DNA of 25,725 bases from positions 1 to 25,725 of the forward strand of contig LNEX01000315.1 of assembly GCA_001464165.1 (NCBI GenBank), written 5' to 3'. Origin of the DNA: a bacterium Ga0077546 (GTDB lineage Bacteria; Cyanobacteriota; Vampirovibrionia; Obscuribacterales; Obscuribacteraceae). How positions within the stretch are numbered: the first letter of the stretch is position 1; each line of letters opens with the position of its first letter. The position numbers and the translations under genes are program-made. The notes beneath the pieces are model-generated. The model did no database searches. It was not told where the DNA came from and was given only the letters and a program-made list of their open reading frames with translations. This document shows, one piece after another, positions 7,549 to 15,385 of this stretch.

Positions 7549-7899
7549 ATGGTATCAGACCAACCTGCTGAGGACCGACTGACTCGAATCATAAATAGAC
7601 TGTCGCAAGAGCCGCAATATACGCCTGAAGAGTCAGCTCGTTTAAAAGCCGAACGTGAGGCTGCATTCGGAACAACGTTTGAGTGGGCGGAACTGCAGCA
7701 GGATTTGACTATAGCAATAAACATTGAACAATGGCTACTGGATGGCACACAAGGGCACGGGAGTTCAATCTCTGCCCCTGGAGATGCGGACTATGAGTTT
7801 CTGCTCAAATCCCATAATTTGCTGAAGCCTGGAGATGCTAGCACCATTGTCAAAAGACTCATTGATGGTGTTTGGGTGGTGCAAAATGACAGCGAGTAA
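7549..7899 (+). CDS. Small acidic protein, putative immunity protein to the zincin toxin
   Basis: A 116-residue acidic, soluble protein with no signal or membrane segment. The ATG is 2 nt after the restored stop of the toxin-like gene (TAG 7544-7546), and GGAGGAA sits about 8 nt upstream, within the toxin's final codons, so the two would be co-translated. A small acidic cytosolic protein immediately 3' of a C-terminal toxin domain is the standard position of an immunity gene in polymorphic toxin loci. The sequence (helical N-terminal third, central FEWAELQQDL, C-terminal DGVWVVQNDSE) matches no immunity family I recognise. The immunity role is inferred from context only. Confidence 0.55.
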   Translation: MVSDQPAEDRLTRIINRLSQEPQYTPEESARLKAEREAAFGTTFEWAELQQDLTIAINIEQWLLDGTQGHGSSISAPGDADYEFLLKSHNLLKPGDASTIVKRLIDGVWVVQNDSE

Positions 7900-7902
7900 T
7901 GA

Positions 7903-8721
7903 TCACCCAGCACTTTCAGTTCTTCCACTTAGATGAACATAGAGTTTGTATAGAAGCCCGGTGAAAATTAGCTCAAGACCAATAATCGCTGTTGCAGAAA
8001 TGGCGCCGCCAACTATTCCTATTGGTACCAGTATTTGCCACAATGGGCTGGCCGTGATTCCCGGTGACCGAGCGGCGACTTTAGTGAAAATGTAGTGCAC
8101 TAAGTTTGGCAATATGTTTGATACCATGCAAGCCATTAGAACTGGGCTAAGATAGCGGCAAACCAACCAAAATTTGCCTTTGGTTAACTCCCAGCTATGG
8201 TGCCATGCATGCCCTACCTGTCTGCCTTCAAGGGCATAAATTGGCATGAAGAGAGTTGACCGAAACCAGATTATGAATCCCGGTGCGATAACAACTATCA
8301 ACCCTAAAAGTGACAATAAGTCTCGTATGAATTCACCAACTCCAAATTGAATCACTGTCCATATGCCGATGGTAGAGACTAGTAACGGATTAGTCTTGGA
8401 GCCGAGGTGAGTTATGTAGAACAACTGAAGAATCGGCAGAATACCTTGCGACAATTTGGCGACTAGTGCCATCAGGCCTAAGTGTGTGGCTGGTTGAACT
8501 AGTTCTTCGGGGTTTGCTGTTATTTGGTATGTCATGCCACCGATGCAGAGCACCAGCATGATTGTTTGCGCCTTGAAAAAGAATTTTGACTCGGGCCAGG
8601 CCTGGCGCAAGTCTGCTTGCCAGTCTAAGTTGTTTTTTCGCGAAAAAATGAGACTAAGGCCCCAGTTGAGCATAACAAAAAAGAGCGTAACAATTAGAAT
8701 TCCGAGTTCGGATTTGTCCAT
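7903..8721 (-). CDS. Polytopic membrane protein, paralog 3 of tandem trio
   Basis: A 272-residue integral membrane protein with about six hydrophobic segments and the pattern common to the trio: NWGLSLIF near the N-terminus, D(L)RQAWPES before the second helix, GILPILQLFYI..L, then a cytosolic stretch MPIYALEGRQ with AWHHSWELTKGKFW, and a terminal GLLYKLYVHL. The ALEG / SW.LT.G.W element resembles the amphipathic motif of DUF975/YciC-like membrane families, but I cannot name the family. The ATG is 3 nt after the stop of the upstream paralog, with AAGGA about 9-10 nt before it. This is the most divergent member of the three. It ends 4 nt from the convergent immunity-like gene. Function is unknown. 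Confidence 0.7.
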   Translation of the reverse strand: MDKSELGILIVTLFFVMLNWGLSLIFSRKNNLDWQADLRQAWPESKFFFKAQTIMLVLCIGGMTYQITANPEELVQPATHLGLMALVAKLSQGILPILQLFYITHLGSKTNPLLVSTIGIWTVIQFGVGEFIRDLLSLLGLIVVIAPGFIIWFRSTLFMPIYALEGRQVGHAWHHSWELTKGKFWLVCRYLSPVLMACMVSNILPNLVHYIFTKVAARSPGITASPLWQILVPIGIVGGAISATAIIGLELIFTGLLYKLYVHLSGRTESAG

Positions 8722-8724
8722 CGG

Positions 8725-9378
8725 TTATTTTCCTTGGGTTGAGCTAACTATTTTAGCTGCGCCATTGTCAGCTAAACGCTCATATAGTTTGTAGAGTAGG
8801 CCGCCAATAACAAGGCTGAGCACTTGTGCAGAGGCTGTCACTACGACGTCTAGCGGCAAGCAATTTTTAATCGAATCCCGAGTGTCAGCAGCCATAAAGT
8901 GAGTTACCAAGTCTGGATACCCATACGATGCCACTATCGCCAGTGTCGGTAGTCCGACACCGAAGACAACAATAGCCATGTCAGCGATGATGTACATCAC
9001 AAGACTCCATGCTCCAATTGTGGCCACCCTGCCTGGATACTTGGGTGCGGCTAGGTATGAGGCATAAAAGAGATTCAATACCCAGAGAATTCCAGATGAA
9101 CCGAAAACGGATAAGAATACTTGTAAGGCAACTTCTGGTTTGTCGGTCAGGTCAGTTGCTGGTTGAAGCTGACTCAAGGTCGCGGCGATTATGGCAATCG
9201 TGACTATCGGCCACTGGCTTTTCAGAAATGGTAGCGAGTCGGGCCAGAGTTGCTTTAAGTCAACGAAAAAATTGTTCTCTATTTTGCGAGCAAGGAACAG
9301 GCTCAATGCCCAATTGCTGAAGGCCAGAACAACTGGAGCACCTAGAACTACCAGGTCGATATTCTCAAAGTTATCCAT
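8725..9378 (-). CDS. Polytopic membrane protein, paralog 2 of tandem trio, internally shortened
   Basis: A 217-residue paralog sharing NWALSLFLA, DLKQLWPDSLPFLK, SYLAAPKYPGRVATIG and the terminal LYKLYERL with its neighbours. After the helix ending VVFGV the sequence passes straight to GLPT, which in paralog 1 follows the conserved segment with IYALEG and SWSLTAGHYW. About 53 residues are therefore absent, in frame, including one membrane helix and the most conserved loop of the family. The rest aligns nearly residue for residue to the end. GAGGCG lies about 6 nt before the ATG. The loss probably impairs topology or function; a specialised short form is the alternative. It lies between the other two and is probably co-transcribed with them. 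Confidence 0.7.
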   Translation of the reverse strand: MDNFENIDLVVLGAPVVLAFSNWALSLFLARKIENNFFVDLKQLWPDSLPFLKSQWPIVTIAIIAATLSQLQPATDLTDKPEVALQVFLSVFGSSGILWVLNLFYASYLAAPKYPGRVATIGAWSLVMYIIADMAIVVFGVGLPTLAIVASYGYPDLVTHFMAADTRDSIKNCLPLDVVVTASAQVLSLVIGGLLYKLYERLADNGAAKIVSSTQGK

Positions 9379-9437
9379 AGAAGCGCCTCGTACTTAATCT
9401 CTTGTGCCCCTATATCAATCGTTTCTTTGAAAGTAGG

Positions 9438-10229
9438 TTAGTTATTCAAGATCGTGTCGCCTGCCGTCGACAGACGCTCATAAAGCTTGTAGGTGAGGCC
9501 GGCTATAACTAGACTTAGTGCTAGAGTCGAGGCTCCAGCTGCGGCAACTATCGGCAAAGAGTATTGCATTGGATAGTGACCAGAGGCTGCTATAACTGTT
9601 GCAACTTGCGGGCTGAGGTTGAGAATTCCAAACAAAATCGTGGGCAGGCCTAAGTAGCGACTAATTTGCCAATAGTGCCCGGCTGTTAGTGACCAGCTTT
9701 TCTCAAAAGCTGCTATGGGGTGATGGCCTTCAAGGGCATAGATTGGCAGAAACAGACAAGATCTAATGAGTATGACGAGACCCGGAGCCACAAGGAAGAC
9801 TAGACCAAGAGTTCCGAGGGTGGAAATAAACCAATCGCCCATGACATAAAGGACGACGCTCCAAATGCCTATGGTTGCCACTCGACCTGGATATTTTGGA
9901 GCCGCTAGGTAGGAGACGTAGAAGAGTTTTAGTATGGGCAATATTCCAGACGATACCAGTGATGCTATGACTAGGCTAAAACTAAATGCTGGAATGATGT
10001 TTTCGCCAGAGATTAGGTAGGCCTGGCTGAGGTTTGAGCCCAGCATACAGACAGCGAGGAAAGGCCACTGGGTCTTTAAGAATGGCCGTGAATCAGGCCA
10101 CAACTGTTTTAGGTCAGCCGTAGAGTTGCTGCCTTTAGGTGCAAAGAGAAGGCTCAGTACCCAGTTGGCGAGTGCCAGCGCTACTGGTAGTAACTGAAAA
10201 AGTATAAGGTAGTATGCAGTATGATTCAT
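9438..10229 (-). CDS. Polytopic membrane protein, paralog 1 of tandem trio
   Basis: A 263-residue membrane protein, first in its transcription unit, with AGGAGG 5 nt before the ATG. It has about six hydrophobic segments: NWVLSLLFA, DLKQLWPDSRPFLK, SSGILPILKLFYVSYLAAP, PIYALEGHH, AAFEKSWSLTAGHYW and GLTYKLYERL. High similarity to paralog 2 outside that gene's missing block shows recent tandem duplication; paralog 3 is older. It is divergent from the secreted caspase gene, with an 88-bp shared upstream region. The conserved basic/aromatic loop is presumably cytosolic. A transport or stress role is possible; nothing in the sequence decides it. Confidence 0.7.
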   Translation of the reverse strand: MNHTAYYLILFQLLPVALALANWVLSLLFAPKGSNSTADLKQLWPDSRPFLKTQWPFLAVCMLGSNLSQAYLISGENIIPAFSFSLVIASLVSSGILPILKLFYVSYLAAPKYPGRVATIGIWSVVLYVMGDWFISTLGTLGLVFLVAPGLVILIRSCLFLPIYALEGHHPIAAFEKSWSLTAGHYWQISRYLGLPTILFGILNLSPQVATVIAASGHYPMQYSLPIVAAAGASTLALSLVIAGLTYKLYERLSTAGDTILNN

Positions 10230-10278
10230 GAAAACCTCCTAGCTTCTTCTATTGTTCCACCGGCCGCCCCATTTCCTC

Positions 10279-10284
10279 TATAAT
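10279..10284 (+). promoter_or_regulatory. Perfect -10 hexamer before the caspase gene
   Basis: TATAAT occurs in the 88-bp divergent region, ending 33 nt before the GTG of the caspase gene, so transcription would start near 10291 with a leader of about 27 nt. No good -35 element stands at 16-18 nt upstream (the nearest is TTGTTC at 10252-10257, spaced too far). It could be an activator-dependent promoter or a chance match. Confidence 0.4.
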
Positions 10285-10317
10285 TAGCCTGCATTTCCCA
10301 AGGGGGCGACAAGAGCG

Positions 10318-11709
10318 GTGTTTCAGCGGTTTAGATTGTTGTTGATTGCCACAGCTTCCACGGCTTCCATGGTAGCCTTGGATGGATCTGCTAGTGCTCA
10401 GGCCTCCAAAGCCGCAGGCTCGGCGATTGCTTCCGGAGCTTCCAATTCTGCTAGCTCCTCCGCCTCTAGCCCTGTGTCAACGCCAGTTGCCGATAAATGG
10501 GCAGTAGTGGTCGGGGTCAGTGAGTTTGCTGACAAGGCTATCAATCTCAAGTATGCGGCCAAAGATGCTACTGATTTTCGCGCTTTTCTTGTCGACAAGT
10601 GTCATTTTGCCCCTGATCATGTGCGGCTTTTGACCAACGAACAAGCCACAAAAGAGAATGTGCTTGATTTGTTGGGTGATTCATTCTTGCCGAGAGTGGC
10701 GTTGCCTGATGATTTGGTCGTAATTTATTTTAGTAGCCACGGTAGTGCCTCTGATTTAGATCTTCGTGGTGTTAATTATTTAGTGGCCCATGATACTGCC
10801 GTTGATAGGCTTTATAGCACAGGCATTGATTTGCAAACATTGTCTAATATTGTAAAAACTCGCATTCATTGCAATCGTGCTTTGATTATTCTAGATGCCT
10901 GCCATTCTGGTGGTGCCAGCGATACCAATGATAGCAAAGGGTTGGTGCGTACTTCCAACGTCGATGCCGCTGCCATTGCCCAGGGTACAGGGCGTGCTGT
11001 AATATGTTCGAGTAGTAAGACTCAGTCAAGTTGGGAATCTAAGAACTATCCTAATGGTGTTTTTACCAAGACATTGATAGACGGGTTTAAGGCTCAAGGC
11101 GAAAAGACAACTTTGAGCGATGCCTTTAAGTATTTGAAGACCAATGTAGAAGCTCAGGTTGCTGCCGAGCGCGGTACTCTGCAAACCCCTGTGTTAGAAG
11201 CTGGTAAGTGGAGTGGCGGTGAGCTTCTTCTGGCCGTTCAACCGGCGAGCCCAAGGCCTGTTCCGGCCAGTGTGATTGAGACTTTAGAGTCGCGCATGGT
11301 GAAGGTCGCGAGCAGCCGGCCAGCTCAGCAGGCTTCTTCTTCTTCTTCTTCTTCTTCTTCGCTTGATTTGCAAGACAAAGGTGCAGCTGTTGTACCAGTT
11401 GCAGTATCAGCAGCACCAGCTGCATTAGCAGGCACACCAAAGGGAATACCAAATATACTTGGTAGCTTTATGGGCTCCAATAATCTGAAATATAGTTATT
11501 GGCAAAGCGGCAAAAAATGTGGCTGGGCAATGCCTCAATTTGGTGTCGTGGGAAACTGTCTAATTTCAGATGACGGCACCACTTTGACTTCAACCTGGAA
11601 AGGTTTCGTCAGCGGCAGCAGCACTGCAAAGCTTGAGGTCGATGCTTCGGGCAAAGTTGTGAAGATTACCGCTGATGATGGAACTATTCTCACTCGCATG
11701 TCAGAGTAG
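10318..11709 (+). CDS. Secreted caspase-fold (peptidase C14) orthocaspase
   Basis: A 463-residue protein starting at GTG, with AGGGGG about 10-12 nt upstream. A signal peptide (about 1-27, SASAQA) is followed by an Ala/Ser linker and a p20-like caspase domain from about 59 to 275. This has WAVVVGVSEF, the catalytic histidine in FSSHGSAS (H141) and the catalytic cysteine in LDACHSGGAS (C195), followed by the family's ICSSSKTQSSWE and NGVFT motifs. A nine-serine run encoded by a TCT microsatellite links to a small beta-rich C-terminal domain (about 375-463). Bacterial orthocaspases cleave after basic residues, often Ca-dependent; specificity here is not visible. Export means it acts outside the cytoplasm. 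It is divergent from the membrane-protein trio. Confidence 0.87.
   Translation: MFQRFRLLLIATASTASMVALDGSASAQASKAAGSAIASGASNSASSSASSPVSTPVADKWAVVVGVSEFADKAINLKYAAKDATDFRAFLVDKCHFAPDHVRLLTNEQATKENVLDLLGDSFLPRVALPDDLVVIYFSSHGSASDLDLRGVNYLVAHDTAVDRLYSTGIDLQTLSNIVKTRIHCNRALIILDACHSGGASDTNDSKGLVRTSNVDAAAIAQGTGRAVICSSSKTQSSWESKNYPNGVFTKTLIDGFKAQGEKTTLSDAFKYLKTNVEAQVAAERGTLQTPVLEAGKWSGGELLLAVQPASPRPVPASVIETLESRMVKVASSRPAQQASSSSSSSSSLDLQDKGAAVVPVAVSAAPAALAGTPKGIPNILGSFMGSNNLKYSYWQSGKKCGWAMPQFGVVGNCLISDDGTTLTSTWKGFVSGSSTAKLEVDASGKVVKITADDGTILTRMSE
11335..11361 (+). repeat. In-frame TCT microsatellite in the caspase gene
   Basis: Eight TCT codons followed by TCG encode nine consecutive serines (residues 340-348) between the protease domain and the C-terminal domain. 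A trinucleotide tract is prone to slippage, but because the unit is one codon the change would alter linker length rather than frame. Confidence 0.85.
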
Positions 11710-11724
11710 GTTTCTTTTCACTGG

Positions 11725-12387
11725 TTACTTCGCTTTCTTCGCTACTTTTTTGGTCTTTGGCAGAGCTGCTTCCTTTGCCTTTGCAGCTTTCAATGCTTTG
11801 TCTTTGAATTCCTTTTCGCCCTGGTTCACTGTGTCTTTTGTCTCACTAGTGCCATTGGCGCCTTTGGCTTGCTTGACGATTTCGTAGCGCAGTTGCACAA
11901 GTCCACTCTTAAACACTTCGTAGGTGACAAGCTTAAGATCTACAGCGCAGTCTTTTGAGGCAACAAGTGGAATGCCATTAATTAAAATCTTGGGATGAAT
12001 AGAGACGATTAGCTCATCAACAAGCTCATGGGCGATTAGTAGTTCGCTGATTTCGCGGCCACCAACTAGCCATATCATGCCACCATCTTCTTCTTTTAAT
12101 TTGCGCACCACTTCTTCTGGCCGTTCAGTTGTGAACTCCAGTCCTGCGTATGGTGAAGGTTTTGCTGTGCGCGAAAAGATAATGGCACGCTTTGATGAGT
12201 AAGGCGCTTCTTCAAAGCTTAGGGCTTGGTCGTAGGTTTTTCGACCCATAATCACCGTGTCAACGTCTTCGTAAAAGAACTCATACCCATGAGCATAGGG
12301 GTCGAACAGCCAGTCGACAGAGCCGTCTTCGCGGGCAATGAAACCATCAAGACTATTCGCTACATAGAGCACTACACGACGCGACAT
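11725..12387 (-). CDS. RibD C-terminal / dihydrofolate reductase-fold protein with Lys-rich tail
   Basis: A 220-residue cytosolic protein. It opens with RVVLYVANSLDGFIAREDGSVDWL, followed by VIMGRKTYDQAL and later IWLVGGREISELLI, the nucleotide-binding and core motifs of the RibD_C/DHFR-like (YwjB/YyaP) family. These bind NAD(P)H; the substrate of stand-alone members is usually unknown, so it should not be read as a riboflavin enzyme. Residues ~172-220 form an added Lys/Ala-rich tail like those of histone-like or nucleic-acid-binding extensions, which is unusual for the family. GGAG lies about 6 nt before the ATG. It is last of the seven-gene minus-strand cluster, 31 nt after the P450 stop, and converges with the caspase gene (15-nt gap). 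Confidence 0.8.
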   Translation of the reverse strand: MSRRVVLYVANSLDGFIAREDGSVDWLFDPYAHGYEFFYEDVDTVIMGRKTYDQALSFEEAPYSSKRAIIFSRTAKPSPYAGLEFTTERPEEVVRKLKEEDGGMIWLVGGREISELLIAHELVDELIVSIHPKILINGIPLVASKDCAVDLKLVTYEVFKSGLVQLRYEIVKQAKGANGTSETKDTVNQGEKEFKDKALKAAKAKEAALPKTKKVAKKAK

Positions 12388-12418
12388 TGTTTCTCCAATT
12401 TTTTTAGACTTACTGTTT

Positions 12419-13789
12419 TCATTTTGTCTTGCGCAATTTTACTTGCACTGGCCTATCTGGACGCAGCGTAAAGGTTGGGTCTGGCTTGATATCCTGCTTG
12501 CCTACAAGGTCTATGGTGAACGACTGACTGATTAGGGTTACAATTATTTGTGCTTCCATCATGGCAAAATTATTGCCAATACACATGCGGCTGCCGCCGC
12601 CAAAAGGAAAATAAGCGAATTTAGGTCTCTCTTTAGCCAGACTGTCACCTGCTAAGAAGCGCTCTGGGTGAAACTCTAAAGGCTGACTCCAATAGTCTGG
12701 GTGGCGCTGAGCTAGATACTGAGATACTGCGATTATTCTTCCTTTGGGCACGAAATAGCCTTCAATGTGATCATCTTCGATGGCCTCTCTGGGCTGCCCC
12801 CAAGCTGGAGGGTAGAGCCTCAAGGCTTCGTCGATCACGGCGCGGGTGAAAGTAAGTTTTGGTAGAGCTTCTAAAGTTAGCGGCTCTCTAACTTCGGCTT
12901 GCAGCTCGTCTTGCAATTTAGTCTGGGTCTGTGGATTGCTACCTAATAGCAGGTAGACCCATGCCATGGTAGCAGCGACTGTGTCGTGGCCAGCGACAAG
13001 AAGAGTAATTACTTCGTCGCGCAGCTGGGTATCGCTCATTTGCGCCCCAGAGGTCTCATCCTGAGCTGCCATCAACATTGAGAGCAAGTCGCCTCGATCG
13101 CCAGAGGCTTTGCGTCTGGTGGCAATAATTTCATCGACAACTTGATAGAGGTTGCTGCGCGCACTTTTAAACTTTCTGTTTTCTTCGGTCGGCATCCATT
13201 CTGGATAAGTGAAAGGGTTATTCATCTTTTTACTAACATGGCTCAACGCTTGTCGCAATGAGGCACCGAAGATCTCGGCTTTGTCACTTAGGTCTAGCCC
13301 AAATAGAGTTTTTCCGGCAATTGTAAGGGTGAGATTCGACATCTCTGCGGCAATGTCGATTTCGCTATCATCGTCTAGTTGTCGCCATTGCTCAACAAGC
13401 TGCTTGGTTGAGTCAATCATTGAGTTGGCTAAATTGGTGAGGCGCTCTCGATGAAAGGCCGGTTGCATTAGTCGTCTTTGCGTCAGCCACGACTCGCCTT
13501 CGTTGACAATTAAACCGCTACCCACTAGCAAGGCCAAAGTTTTGTTAAAGACATCGGGCTTACGGTAGCGATTTTGATGGGTGACAAGGATGTGTTCGAT
13601 GGCGCTTGCTCGAGACACTAGATACCAACTAATTCCAGGAAGACCGTCGAGTTTGACAAAATCGCCGTAGCGCTCGAAAACATTGTTATACAGCGGCAGT
13701 TGATTGCGCACGGCTTCCGGTTCGGTGAAGAACAGATAGCCTGGCGGGCCGGGCGGAGTTTTAGCTGTGACTATAGTGTCCTTCACCAT
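12419..13789 (-). CDS. Cytochrome P450 monooxygenase
   Basis: A 456-residue soluble P450 of normal bacterial length with all signatures: C-helix WLTQRR at 101-106, I-helix AGHDT at 266-270, ExxR at 321-324 (EALR), the PERF motif at 375-378, and the heme loop FPFGGGSRMCIG with the proximal cysteine C403. The N-terminal PPGPPG hinge is present without a membrane anchor. Substrate cannot be deduced; the CIGNNFAMMEAQ end resembles fatty-acid or terpenoid hydroxylases. No ferredoxin or reductase gene is nearby. The start has a weak site of its own. A GAGG 4 nt before another ATG (13803) opens a six-codon frame whose TGA lies just inside the P450 start (ATGGTGA), suggesting coupled translation or an alternative start. 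Confidence 0.92.
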   Translation of the reverse strand: MVKDTIVTAKTPPGPPGYLFFTEPEAVRNQLPLYNNVFERYGDFVKLDGLPGISWYLVSRASAIEHILVTHQNRYRKPDVFNKTLALLVGSGLIVNEGESWLTQRRLMQPAFHRERLTNLANSMIDSTKQLVEQWRQLDDDSEIDIAAEMSNLTLTIAGKTLFGLDLSDKAEIFGASLRQALSHVSKKMNNPFTYPEWMPTEENRKFKSARSNLYQVVDEIIATRRKASGDRGDLLSMLMAAQDETSGAQMSDTQLRDEVITLLVAGHDTVAATMAWVYLLLGSNPQTQTKLQDELQAEVREPLTLEALPKLTFTRAVIDEALRLYPPAWGQPREAIEDDHIEGYFVPKGRIIAVSQYLAQRHPDYWSQPLEFHPERFLAGDSLAKERPKFAYFPFGGGSRMCIGNNFAMMEAQIIVTLISQSFTIDLVGKQDIKPDPTFTLRPDRPVQVKLRKTK

Positions 13790-13837
13790 TTGTGCTTTGC
13801 CATGTGACCTCGGAGTTACAACTTCAATATTTTAAGG

Positions 13838-15385
13838 CTATTTTACTTTAGTCATTAGAACTGCCGCTTGGTCTTCGCAAGCCTTCGACCAGTCTGGCCG
13901 TTCGCTCAATTTTTTAATGAGAATACTCTCTTTGGGAAAGAGTACCCAATTGATTTTATGTTGGTCTAGTATTTCGCTCCAGCCTGGTTTCACTTCGCAA
14001 ACTATGCCATAGTCGCCATAGAATTTTTCACCGTAAAAATCAGCACGATCATCGATAAACACTGGCATATTTAGCTTGTAAGAGACTAAGCCGCCCCAGT
14101 TATCTAAATTGAAGCCGCCCACGGCAGGTAGCTTTTTATCAGCTATGTAGTCTAAGGTTTTGCTGGGCATTACCAGTGGGTCGAAACCGGCTTTGAGAAC
14201 GGCATCAGGTCCTTGCTTGGCGGTGGTGAAGGCCATGATAATCACAATTAAAGAATAAAGTATTGGCAGCAAATGCTTGCTTGAATTTTTTTCTTCACTG
14301 TCAAAATTAGCGGCTCCCGTGACTAGTGGTTTGAGCCAGTTAAGTAGCTTAGGTAGCCGCTCTGCTGAAAGTTGGATGCCACTATAGAGAACACCTAATA
14401 CTGGTAAAGCGACAATGACAAATAGGGGCATGTGTCGCACCGCAGATAGTGACAGGTAGGTGAATACCGCCGTCATCGCTAGTGATGGTAGGCTGATTTT
14501 CTTTGCACCAACAGCTAGACCGGTAGCCAGAAAAGCAAAGAGAACAGCTAAACAATAGGCGTGAAAATTGAAGAGGAAGTTTGGTGCTTTAAACTCATCG
14601 GTTTGAGCGAGAATGGCAGTGCCATGCAAATATTCGCCTATATAATGATACAGCTGAAGGCCGTAGGGATTAAGCAGGCTCACAGCAAAGAGGCCAACGA
14701 GCACTGCTAAAAGCTGGCTGGCTTGTTTAAGCTTGATCGTGCGCAACTCAGAGGCGCCTGCAACTAGCCCTCTGAATGTGGCGACGACCATGTACAGGCC
14801 GGTGATAGCGAAGGCCAAGAGGAAAGCAGGGTGGCAATTTACCCAGAGAATCATATAAGAAAGTAGCCAGGCCAAGAGTGACTTGATGCTGCGCTTGCCG
14901 TTATAGAAATCTTCCAGTCTGGTTGTGAATAGATAGACACCCCAGAACGTGAATATGTGCGGTCTAACTAACCAGTGAATGGCCGCTGTTAAGAGTCCGA
15001 AAAAAGAAAATAGAAGAGCAAAAATGAAGTTGCTACCAGCACTGCGGATGCGCTGGTACAGGGCTAGTACTAGCGCTGAAAGGGCGAGAGTGACGATCAC
15101 GGCTAAAAGATTGAGACCGCCAACTTTGACTATGGCCGCCATCATTAAGTCGGAGAGCCATTCGTAGGCGACCCATTCTTTGCCGGGAAAAGTGTAAGAC
15201 AAGAAATCTTGGTGGGGAATGACATGCTTGTCCAATATGTAGAACCCGGTGGCTAAGTGCCAGCCCGTAGAGCCATCGTTGAAGATAAAAGTTGGCCGCA
15301 TAAAAAGCAGAAGCTGACAGACACCAACAAAGAGAAGGTCGCCCACATTCGGCAACGGGTTGGCTTTGCCTTCAGCGTTTGTCAT
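13838..15385 (-). CDS. GT-C-like polytopic membrane protein
   Basis: A 515-residue membrane protein with roughly ten hydrophobic helices and a C-terminal soluble domain of about 110 residues. The first loop has DGSTGWHLATG..IL..HVIPHQDFLSYT and EWVAYEWLSD, and the tail has LDNWGGLVSYKL, VFIDDRADFYG and a terminal Asp/Ala-rich stretch. This combination is common in integral membrane proteins of the PMT/GT-C superfamily. The acidic first loop (DFLSYT) is where GT-C enzymes place catalytic residues. A lipid-linked sugar transferase role at the membrane is likely but the donor and acceptor are unknown. Its ATG overlaps the TAA of the upstream gene (TAATG), so translation is coupled to the secreted helical protein. 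Confidence 0.72.
   Translation of the reverse strand: MTNAEGKANPLPNVGDLLFVGVCQLLLFMRPTFIFNDGSTGWHLATGFYILDKHVIPHQDFLSYTFPGKEWVAYEWLSDLMMAAIVKVGGLNLLAVIVTLALSALVLALYQRIRSAGSNFIFALLFSFFGLLTAAIHWLVRPHIFTFWGVYLFTTRLEDFYNGKRSIKSLLAWLLSYMILWVNCHPAFLLAFAITGLYMVVATFRGLVAGASELRTIKLKQASQLLAVLVGLFAVSLLNPYGLQLYHYIGEYLHGTAILAQTDEFKAPNFLFNFHAYCLAVLFAFLATGLAVGAKKISLPSLAMTAVFTYLSLSAVRHMPLFVIVALPVLGVLYSGIQLSAERLPKLLNWLKPLVTGAANFDSEEKNSSKHLLPILYSLIVIIMAFTTAKQGPDAVLKAGFDPLVMPSKTLDYIADKKLPAVGGFNLDNWGGLVSYKLNMPVFIDDRADFYGEKFYGDYGIVCEVKPGWSEILDQHKINWVLFPKESILIKKLSERPDWSKACEDQAAVLMTKVK

Noticed and set aside
11126..11452. 108-codon minus-strand frame with a poly-Lys run
   Set aside because: The poly-Lys is the antisense of the TCT tract of the caspase gene; it is a shadow.
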